A stretch of DNA of 15,228 nt from positions 1-15,228 of the forward strand of contig WRCL01000009.1 in assembly GCA_009783975.1 (NCBI GenBank), given 5' to 3'. The notes beneath the pieces are model-generated. The model saw only the letters and a list, made by a program, of their open reading frames with translations, searched no databases and had not been told where the DNA came from. Shown here one piece after another: positions 8,461-13,161 of the stretch; within the stretch, counting starts at the first letter, position 1; every line of letters begins with the position of its first letter. The DNA is from Micrococcales bacterium. GTDB lineage: Bacteria; Actinomycetota; Actinomycetes; Actinomycetales; Cellulomonadaceae. The translations under genes and the position numbers were made by a program.

Positions 8461-8710
8461 ACGGCACCATGCGACCCCGACCTGGCATACCTTGCCGAAG
8501 GCACCGACGAGTTCTGGGCGTACGTCCGCGCGCTACGCTGGGCCCAGCAGCTCGCCCTGCTCAACCGCGAGGAGATGATGGACCGCACCGTCGCCGCCGT
8601 CGCCGCGTTCACCGGCGAGGACGTCACCGAAGCCGAGCGCATCAACTGCCACCACAACTTCACCGGGAAAGAGCACCACGCACCGGCTCGTCAACGTCAA
8701 AGGCGACTGA
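8461..8710 (+). pseudogene. rtcB: Remnant of RNA-splicing ligase RtcB (internal deletion, frameshift)
   Basis: Reading from about 8470, the segments DPDLAYLAEGTDEFWAYVRA, WAQQLALLNREEMMDR and INCHHNFTGKEHH match the middle of RtcB, which joins 2',3'-cyclic phosphate and 5'-OH RNA ends. INCHHNF includes a metal-binding histidine. Right after KEHH the frame changes by one, and HRLVNVKGD with its TGA (8681-8710) matches the RtcB extreme C-terminus. So most of the C-terminal half, including the nucleotidylated histidine region, has been deleted, probably across CAC repeats near 8674-8683. The N-terminal half is also absent, leaving about 80 of more than 400 codons. It cannot be functional. Confidence 0.75.
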
Positions 8711-8735
8711 CCCTGGCCGCCACGCGGGGCCAGGG
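8711..8735. terminator. Hairpin after the rtcB remnant and the Rpn pair
   Basis: CCCTGGCC (8711-8718) and GGCCAGGG (8728-8735) form an 8-bp perfect stem with a 9-nt loop. It follows the rtcB remnant stop with no gap and lies 8 nt past the stop of the minus-strand small gene, so it can end transcription from both directions. Confidence 0.6.
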
Positions 8736-8742
8736 CCCGCCC

Positions 8743-9066
8743 CTATACCTGCGCGAGCCTGGCAACCTCAGCCACGTCCAGCCCGGTGATTGAGGCGGCT
8801 TCCTCCACGCTCATCCCTCGCCCGAGAATGGAACGGGCAACCTCCGCCATCACTGCCCGGCCCTCCTCGCGGGCCTCTTCGCGACCCTGCGCACGGCCCT
8901 CCTCACGGCCCTGCTCACGACCCTCCTCACGCGCGTAGTACTCCCTGGCCTGCCGGTCCCACTGGAACTTCGCACGGGACTCGGCCTCGAACCACGCGTT
9001 CTCCTCGGCTGTGAACCGCCTGACGACGCACTCCTCGTCACCGACGTCCCGGTTCGCTCCAGCCAT
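8743..9066 (-). CDS. Stand-alone Rpn C-terminal domain protein (RpnS-like candidate antitoxin)
   Basis: A 107-residue protein with no nuclease domain. Residues 15-107 align with the C-terminal part of the nuclease encoded just upstream: VRRF(T/S)A, KF-WD-QAREYYAREEG, an Arg-Glu-Glu-Gly repeat, and the ending SILGRGMSVEEAASITGLD, which looks like a small helix-turn-helix or oligomerisation unit. The repeat has about eight more residues than the nuclease copy. The ATG is 2 nt past the nuclease stop and has a strong AAGGGGG ribosome binding site 5 nt upstream, so the two genes are co-transcribed. Its start coincides with an internal Met of the nuclease, which suggests a duplicated intragenic antitoxin. 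A decayed nuclease copy is the alternative, but the intact ribosome binding site and frame argue against it. Confidence 0.7.
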   Translation of the reverse strand: MAGANRDVGDEECVVRRFTAEENAWFEAESRAKFQWDRQAREYYAREEGREQGREEGRAQGREEAREEGRAVMAEVARSILGRGMSVEEAASITGLDVAEVARLAQV

Positions 9067-9312
9067 GGCTACCCCCTTCGGTCGGTCCGATGAGCCCGAC
9101 CGCCCAATATCCCCCCGAGCCGGGCGACCTCGGCCGGGTCCAGCCCGGTGATGGAGGCGGCTTCCTCCACGCTCATCCCTCGCCCGAGAATGGAACGGAC
9201 AACCTCCGCCATCGCTGCCCGACCCTCCTCGCGGCCCTCCTCACGACCCTGCTCGCGGCCCTCCTCGCGCGCGTAGTACTCCCTGGCCTGCTGGTCCCAC
9301 AGGAACTTCTCG
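8764..9312. repeat. Tandem duplication of the Rpn 3' coding region
   Basis: Roughly 8764-8971 and 9126-9312 are near-identical over about 200 nt. Blocks such as GGAGGCGGCTTCCTCCACGC-type sequence and GCGTAGTACTCCCTGGCCTG are unchanged or almost so. The first copy has an extra 24 nt in the section coding for Arg-Glu-Glu-Gly. Many third positions match, so the duplication is recent or maintained by gene conversion. Confidence 0.85.
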
Positions 9313-9407
9313 CGGGCTTCGATCTCTTGGCGGACGGTCTCGTCGGCGGAGAACCGGCGGACGAGGGTGGCCGCAGCGGCGATCTCGGGGTTGCCTTCGG
9401 CTGCCAT
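9069..9407 (-). CDS. Predicted intragenic RpnS-type product within the Rpn nuclease gene
   Basis: In the frame of the nuclease, ATG at 9407 (Met194) is preceded by AGGAG (9418-9414) with a 6-nt spacer, an ideal internal ribosome binding site. It would give a 112-residue protein, MAAEGNPEIA onward, lacking the catalytic domain. In characterised enterobacterial rpn genes the C-terminal segment is translated from within and neutralises the full-length toxin. That knowledge is extended here by analogy. The neighbouring stand-alone gene begins at the equivalent residue, which supports the internal start being real. Confidence 0.5.
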   Translation of the reverse strand: MAAEGNPEIAAAATLVRRFSADETVRQEIEAREKFLWDQQAREYYAREEGREQGREEGREEGRAAMAEVVRSILGRGMSVEEAASITGLDPAEVARLGGILGGRAHRTDRRG

Positions 9408-9986
9408 GTCCAGCTCCTCTTCGGTCGTCGCGGCGATGAACCGCAACCAGGACCACGCTGCGGTCCCGTCGTTCGCGCCCAGTTTGGACAGCTCCAGGGT
9501 ACGCACCTGGATCACGCCGGAGAAGAGGTCGCGGTGCACCTCGTCGTACAGCACGTAACGGTGGGCGTAGTCCTCGTCGGTCGTCACCAGGTCAAACCCT
9601 GTGATGACCAGGACGATCGCAGGCCGCATGCGGTGGTACGGCTGCCCTGCGCGCTGGCGCGACGCCAGGAGCCGGGCGAGGTAGAACACGATCCGTTCGC
9701 GCACCCCGCGGTGGTCGAGGAGCTGGATCTCGATGTCGACGAGGATGTCGGTGCCGCTGTGGACCAGGACGTCGAGCACCGCCTCTTTGGCATGGATGTC
9801 GTCCCCGAGCAGGTGCGGCTCGCTCACGGTGAGCTCGGTCCACTCTTTGTCGGGCATGTCCGCCAGCAGGGCGGCCAGCAGCGACCGCAGCAGGGGCACA
9901 TGGTTCTGGTTGGCGAACAACCGGCGGAACAGCAGGTCGTTGCGGGGGTGCAAGATCGGAGCGGAATAGCGCTGAAGATTCGTCAT
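9069..9986 (-). CDS. Rpn-family PD-(D/E)XK nuclease / putative transposase
   Basis: A 305-residue protein of the PDDEXK_2 / Rpn type, DNA endonucleases tied to RecA-independent recombination and, in recent work, to toxin-like anti-phage defence. The N-terminal P-RNDLLFRRLF segment, Asp72 (VLDVLV) and the E86-x-Q88 pair (VDIEIQ) form the catalytic site, with Gln in place of the usual Lys, as is normal for this family. FYLARLLASRQRAGQPYHRM and LELSKLG complete the nuclease domain (about 10-185). A charged Arg-Glu-Glu-Gly region follows, then a GMSVEEAASITGLD tail. I chose ATG at 9986 because it gives the family N-terminus; the ribosome binding site there is weak and a GTG a few codons upstream is possible. 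The gene holds a probable internal start at 9407 and precedes a stand-alone duplicate of its C-terminus. Confidence 0.85.
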   Translation of the reverse strand: MTNLQRYSAPILHPRNDLLFRRLFANQNHVPLLRSLLAALLADMPDKEWTELTVSEPHLLGDDIHAKEAVLDVLVHSGTDILVDIEIQLLDHRGVRERIVFYLARLLASRQRAGQPYHRMRPAIVLVITGFDLVTTDEDYAHRYVLYDEVHRDLFSGVIQVRTLELSKLGANDGTAAWSWLRFIAATTEEELDMAAEGNPEIAAAATLVRRFSADETVRQEIEAREKFLWDQQAREYYAREEGREQGREEGREEGRAAMAEVVRSILGRGMSVEEAASITGLDPAEVARLGGILGGRAHRTDRRG

Positions 9987-10060
9987 AAGAGGATCTTCAC
10001 CCACACCACCGACACCTTGAGGCACCCAGAAACACATGCGTGAGCAGGGGTTTCGCCGTC

Positions 10061-10136
10061 GTGGGCTGGGGACGGGTCGCCAGGACCCGTCCGTCAGGTG
10101 GGCTGGGACACCCCCTGGCGGTGGGACGCCCAGCCC
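10061..10136. repeat. Hairpin flanked by GTGGGCTGGG repeats
   Basis: GGACGGGT (10070-10077) pairs with ACCCGTCC (10085-10092) over a 7-nt loop. GTGGGCTGGG occurs at 10061-10070 and again at 10098-10107, and the second copy can pair with CCCAGCCC at 10129-10136. This lies between the nuclease start and the tRNA promoter. It may insulate the two, but no role can be assigned. Confidence 0.4.
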
Positions 10137-10164
10137 TTCCACCACCGCTGGCCAGGATTTGGGT

Positions 10165-10193
10165 TTGGGGACCTCCGCCTCGCCCTGTACTCT
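10165..10193 (+). promoter_or_regulatory. Promoter of tRNA-Arg
   Basis: TTGGGG (10165-10170) and TACTCT (10188-10193) are separated by 17 nt, a normal housekeeping spacing. The expected start near 10200 leaves an 18-nt leader before the mature tRNA. Confidence 0.6.
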
Positions 10194-10217
10194 CGTGCCT
10201 TGACCCGCAAGGGTCCG

Positions 10218-10290
10218 GCGCCCGTGGCTCAATGGATAGAGCACCTGACTACGGATCAGGAGGTTGGGGGTTCGAGTCCCTCCGGGCGCG
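10218..10290 (+). tRNA. tRNA-Arg (anticodon ACG)
   Basis: A complete 73-nt cloverleaf. Acceptor stem GCGCCCG/CGGGCGC with discriminator G; D arm GCTC-AATGGATA-GAGC; anticodon arm CCTGA-CTACGGA-TCAGG with anticodon ACG at 10251-10253; variable loop AGGTT; T arm GGGGG-TTCGAGT-CCCTC with one G-T pair. The 3' CCA is not encoded. It decodes CGU (and, after A34 deamination to inosine, CGC and CGA). tRNA-Arg 3' ends are common integration targets, but no second copy of the 3' end is present in this window. Confidence 0.97.
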
Positions 10291-10298
10291 CCGAGTCC

Positions 10299-10355
10299 CT
10301 GACCAGGCATGATGTGCAGGACACTGGGGACGGTTCCTATGTCTTGCGAGGTCAG
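10299..10355 (+). repeat. REP-like palindrome, copy 3, downstream of tRNA-Arg
   Basis: GACACTGGGGACGGTTCC continues into TATGTCTTGCGAGGTCAG (10320-10355). Here the dyad extends further out: CTGACC at 10299-10304 is the inverse of GGTCAG at 10350-10355. It lies 8 nt after the tRNA and could act in 3' processing or termination. Confidence 0.75.
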
Positions 10356-10376
10356 AGGCCCCACCGGACACTCCCC

Positions 10377-10523
10377 GGTGACGAGACGATCGGCCGGCCA
10401 GAGCTTCTCAGGGCAGACCTGTCCGGCTGGGCGTCGGTCCGGAACGACCAGCACAACCGCCTTGTGCACCCGACCCGCGACGACGTCGTGGAGATCCTCT
10501 CCGCCCGTGGCCACTACGCACGA
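10377..10523 (+). pseudogene. Remnant of a YoeB/Txe-family toxin gene
   Basis: This open stretch encodes GRPELLRADLSGWASVRNDQ, then HNRLVHPTRDDVVEILSARG and HY. It resembles the C-terminal half of YoeB/Txe mRNA interferases, whose usual form is KPEPLKH-L-G-W-RRI-EHRLVY, ending R-HY. The terminal His-Tyr pair is kept. The N-terminal half and the start are missing, with a REP-like repeat just upstream, and there is no stop at the usual place: the frame runs on into an inverted repeat. No YefM/Axe antitoxin is beside it. It is interpreted as a dead fragment of a toxin-antitoxin module. Confidence 0.6.
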
Positions 10524-10565
10524 CAGGTGCGTTCGTCGTGGGTCAAGCCCCCTGCGCGTGAAGAT

Positions 10566-10635
10566 GTGAGAGGTGATCGTTCCGTCGAGAAGTGATGCTC
10601 CAGGATCACTTCTCGACGGGACGGTCACTTCTCAC
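10566..10635. repeat. 70-bp inverted repeat overlapping the amylase 3' end
   Basis: Arms 10566-10596 and 10605-10635 pair over 31 bp with only three G-T mismatches and an 8-nt loop (GCTCCAGG). The inner 13 bp plus flanking two, from GTCGAGAAGTGAT outward, are perfect. GAGA(A/G)GTGAT occurs twice within each arm. The right arm includes the last three codons and stop of the amylase gene. It could terminate that gene, or be two abutting transposon ends. The T-tract needed for a classical terminator is absent. Confidence 0.8.
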
Positions 10636-11902
10636 TGGGGCTGACCGTCGCGAGGACCTCGCCGTGCGGGGAGCGGACCTGGGCGCGGGGGGTGGTCGTG
10701 ATGTCCAGGTCGACGATGAGCGAACCGGCGTCGGCGGTGGACTGGTAGACGTAGTGGGTGTTCGTCAGCTCCAGGGTGCGGGTGTGGGCGCGGACCAGCC
10801 AGGGGTGGCGCCGGCGCAGGCCGAGCAGCTGCTGGTGCAGGCGGAACGCCCGGCCCTCCGGACCGTCCCAGGGCAAGGTGGGGGCTGGGACGAACGCGGG
10901 GCGCACAGCGTCGTCGCCGTCCCAGCCGTCGGTCTTCACGCCGGTCCAGCCCAGCTCGTCGCCGGCGTAGACGCTGGGGATACCGCCGACGGTCGCCAGG
11001 ACGACCAGGGCCAGCGCCGCGGCGTCGGGGCCGACCTTGCTGGCGATGCGGGTGACGTCGTGGTTGCCGACGAAGGTGTTGGGCACGAACGCCGCGAGCA
11101 GGTCGTTGTGGCGGCGCAACGCCCACTCGAGCTCGAAGAAGTTGCGGTCGACCAGGGCGGACCAGATGGCTTTCCACAGCTGGTACTGGGTGATCGAGTC
11201 GACGCCCGACGCTGCGGCGGTCTCGCGGTAGTCACCGTGGATGACCTCGGCGAGGAACCACGTCCGCCGGTGCCGCGCCCGGACCTGGGCGACGACGTCG
11301 GCCCAGAACCCCGGGTCGACGGCGTACGCGGCGTCCAGGCGCCAGGCGTCCACGCCCCGGGCGGTCCAGCGGTCGATGATGCCGACGGTCCACGCGCGTA
11401 CGGCAGGGTTGGCGTGGTTGAGCTCGACGAGGGTGTCGTGGCCTTCGAACACGGCCGGGCGGGGGCCCCCCGGGGCGTCCCAGTCGATGGCGAACCAGTC
11501 GGCGTCGGGGCCGTGCGGGCCGTCGGCCAGGGCTGCGCGCACCCGCGGGTGGTCGCGGCTGACGTGGTTGAACACCCCGTCGAGGCACACCCGCACCCCG
11601 CGGTCGTGGGCGGCGGCGACCAGGGCGTCCAGGTCGTCGTCGGTGCCCAGGCGCGGGTCGACGTGGTCGTGGTCGAGCGTGTCGTACCCGTGGGTCGCCG
11701 AGGTGAACACCGGGCCGAGCAGCAGCCCGTTGGCACCCAGGGCCAGCACGTGGTCGAGCCAGGCGGTGACCTGGCCCAGACGGTGCTCACCGGCGTGCTG
11801 CGCCGCCTCGGCGCTGTGGGGGCCAGGCCAGTCGCGGATCGGCGCCCCGACGAACCCCAGCGGGTACATGTGCCACCAGATGGTGTGCTCGGTCCAGTCC
11901 AT
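10625..11902 (-). CDS. GH13 alpha-amylase family glycosidase
   Basis: A 425-residue glycoside hydrolase of family 13 acting on alpha-1,4-glucans or short maltodextrins. All four conserved regions are present: I, DGVFNHV; II, GVDAWRLDAAY with the nucleophile Asp; III, FLAEVIHGD with the acid/base Glu; IV, FVGNHDVTRI with the transition-state Asp. A small beta-domain with the LIVDLDI strand closes the protein. There is no signal peptide, so it should act in the cytoplasm, as in glycogen or maltodextrin turnover. It is shorter than secreted amylases and lacks a starch-binding domain. ATG at 11902 follows GGGGAGGAG, an excellent ribosome binding site. The final Ser-Glu-Lys and stop come from an inverted repeat. 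It stands alone: no sugar transporter or regulator is nearby. Confidence 0.92.
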   Translation of the reverse strand: MDWTEHTIWWHMYPLGFVGAPIRDWPGPHSAEAAQHAGEHRLGQVTAWLDHVLALGANGLLLGPVFTSATHGYDTLDHDHVDPRLGTDDDLDALVAAAHDRGVRVCLDGVFNHVSRDHPRVRAALADGPHGPDADWFAIDWDAPGGPRPAVFEGHDTLVELNHANPAVRAWTVGIIDRWTARGVDAWRLDAAYAVDPGFWADVVAQVRARHRRTWFLAEVIHGDYRETAAASGVDSITQYQLWKAIWSALVDRNFFELEWALRRHNDLLAAFVPNTFVGNHDVTRIASKVGPDAAALALVVLATVGGIPSVYAGDELGWTGVKTDGWDGDDAVRPAFVPAPTLPWDGPEGRAFRLHQQLLGLRRRHPWLVRAHTRTLELTNTHYVYQSTADAGSLIVDLDITTTPRAQVRSPHGEVLATVSPSEK

Positions 11903-11915
11903 CGCTCCTCCCCTC

Positions 11916-11971
11916 TCAGGACAATGGGGACTCAGGACAATGGGGACGGTTCCTATGTCTTGCCTGGTCAG
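11916..11971 (+). repeat. REP-like palindrome, copy 4, with a tandem partial copy
   Basis: TCAGGACAATGGGGAC occurs twice in direct tandem (11916-11931 and 11932-11947). The second runs on into GGTTCCTATGTCTTGCCTGG and TCAG, a full element. It lies 14 nt upstream of the amylase start codon, just before that gene's ribosome binding site, so it would occupy the amylase leader or promoter. Confidence 0.8.
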
Positions 11972-12059
11972 CCTACACGTCTTGAGTCTGCAGACAGCTC
12001 GGGGGACGCTCGTGCCACATGACGGCGGGCCGGCCACGCGGGGTAGGTACCGATCGCAA

Positions 12060-12138
12060 CCAAGACGATGGGACGGTTCGTGGTGTCCCAGGACAATGGG
12101 GACGGTTCGGGACTGCGGGGTCGGTTCCTGTGCTGACC
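12060..12138 (+). repeat. REP-like palindromes, copies 5 and 6 (degenerate, adjacent)
   Basis: Copy 5 (12060-12090) is CAAGACGATGG then GACGGTTCGTGGTGTCC, missing one G in the core. Copy 6 begins at 12091 with GGACAATGGGGACGGTTC, is interrupted by about 19 nt (GGGACTGCGGGGTCGGTTC type, partly duplicating the core), then resumes with CTGTGCTGACC. The 386-nt gap between the amylase and HAD genes holds copies 4-6 and no gene that I can support on either strand. Confidence 0.65.
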
Positions 12139-12276
12139 GCCGGGGCAAAGCCAGCCAGCGATCAGCAGGTGTTGGCGAGCAGGCCCGGGTGCCGACCTCA
12201 CTGCAGAACCATCGACCTGGGCGAGCACGACGCCGGAACCGGCCAACCACGGCCCGAGCCACCGCACCGTCCGTGC

Positions 12277-12282
12277 GACGAT
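12277..12282 (+). promoter_or_regulatory. Predicted -10 element for the leaderless HAD gene
   Basis: GACGAT is followed by GCGGGT and then ATG at 12289, the same 6-nt spacing as hemA and hemE. A and T fall at the two most conserved positions of TANNNT. GCGGGT alone would be a poor and too-close Shine-Dalgarno sequence. Confidence 0.35.
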
Positions 12283-12288
12283 GCGGGT

Positions 12289-13089
12289 ATGGAACGTCCG
12301 CGGCTGGTGGCCACAGACCTGGACGGGACGTTGCTCGCCCCTGACGGGTCGGTCTCGGCCCGGACCGCTGCGGCCTTGGCTGGCGCGCAGGACGCCGGGG
12401 TCCTCGTCGTGTTCGTCACCGCGCGGCCCCACCGCTGGCTCAGCGAGCTGGTGGGGCTCGTCGGGCCGCATGGCACGGCGATCTGCGCGAACGGGGCGTC
12501 GGTCGTCGACGTCGCGACGTTGAGCGTCGTCGAGCAGCACGGCATGGCCCCTGACCTTGTCGCGGCGCTCGTCGCCCGGCTGCGGGCCGCGCTTGGGCCG
12601 GGGGCGCGGTTCGCCACCGAGTGCGCCGACGGGTTCGCCCGCGAGCGCCGGTTCGTCTCAGAGCACCCCGTCCCGCCGGGCAGCCCGTGCGTCGAACGGA
12701 TCGAGCAGGCGCTGCCGGCGACGACCTTGAAGCTGCTCGTCCTCGACCCAGACGCCGGCCCACCCGAGGAGTTCACCGCCCGCGTCACCGCCGCGGTGGG
12801 CGACCTTGCCACCGCCTCGTCCTCGGGGCCGCAGGGGCTGGGCGAGATCGCCGCGCCAGGGGTGACCAAGGCCCGCACCCTCGCAGCATGGGCTGCACGG
12901 CGCGGGATCGACGCCGAAGCGGTCTGGGCTGTGGGCGACGCCCCCAACGACCTGCCGATGCTGGGCTGGGCGGGCCGGTCGTTCGCTGTGGCCAACGCTC
13001 ACCAATCAGTGCGGGCCGTCGTCGACGAGGTGCTCGCGTCCAACGCCGACGACGGTGTCGCCGCCCTGCTGGAACGCTGCGCCGGGTGA
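12289..13089 (+). CDS. Cof-type HAD-IIB phosphatase
   Basis: A 266-residue haloacid-dehalogenase-fold hydrolase, predicted to remove phosphate from sugar phosphates, nucleotides or cofactors such as FMN. Motif I is ATDLDGTLL at residues 7-15 with the nucleophile and acid/base aspartates. Motif II is VFVTARP; KLLVLDPD lies near the cap; and motif IV is GDAPNDLPML, followed by AVANAHQSVRAVVDEVLASN, the usual Cof ending. The cap between motifs II and III is the C2 (IIB) type by length. Substrate specificity cannot be read from the sequence. The ATG at 12289 gives the family N-terminus directly before motif I. A REP-like palindrome lies 7 nt after the stop, so the gene probably forms its own transcript. 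Confidence 0.88.
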   Translation: MERPRLVATDLDGTLLAPDGSVSARTAAALAGAQDAGVLVVFVTARPHRWLSELVGLVGPHGTAICANGASVVDVATLSVVEQHGMAPDLVAALVARLRAALGPGARFATECADGFARERRFVSEHPVPPGSPCVERIEQALPATTLKLLVLDPDAGPPEEFTARVTAAVGDLATASSSGPQGLGEIAAPGVTKARTLAAWAARRGIDAEAVWAVGDAPNDLPMLGWAGRSFAVANAHQSVRAVVDEVLASNADDGVAALLERCAG

Positions 13090-13096
13090 CGCACTG

Positions 13097-13128
13097 GCAA
13101 GACGATGGGGACGGTTCCTGTGTCTTGC
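13097..13128 (+). repeat. REP-like palindrome, copy 7, between the HAD and acyltransferase genes
   Basis: The most symmetrical copy: arms GCAAGAC and GTCTTGC flank the GATGGGGACGGTTCCT core over 32 bp. It is 7 nt after the HAD stop. Its right arm gives TTGCCG at 13125-13130, a possible though widely spaced -35 for the next gene. Confidence 0.8.
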
Positions 13129-13149
13129 CGTGCACCGTCGTGCCGCCGG

Positions 13150-13155
13150 TAGGGT
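13150..13155 (+). promoter_or_regulatory. Predicted -10 element for the leaderless acyltransferase gene
   Basis: TAGGGT fits TANNNT fully and is followed by CGCGGT and GTG at 13162, placing the start codon at +1. The best -35 candidate, TTGCCG, is 19 nt upstream inside the REP-like repeat. Confidence 0.5.
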
Positions 13156-13161
13156 CGCGGT

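Noticed and set aside
10218..10290. An integrated island bounded by tRNA-Arg attachment repeats
   Set aside because: No second copy of the tRNA 3' end and no integrase were found in the window, so island boundaries cannot be claimed.
10125..10300. Minus-strand reading frame giving the peptide GGTRTPNLLIRSQVLYPLSH
   Set aside because: It is the antisense translation of the tRNA-Arg gene, a well-known source of false protein annotations. The nuclease frame upstream of 9986 simply lacks stops.
53..13128. REP-like copies as a CRISPR array or attachment sites
   Set aside because: Copies are far apart, vary in orientation and sit at unrelated gene boundaries. No integrase or cas gene is visible.
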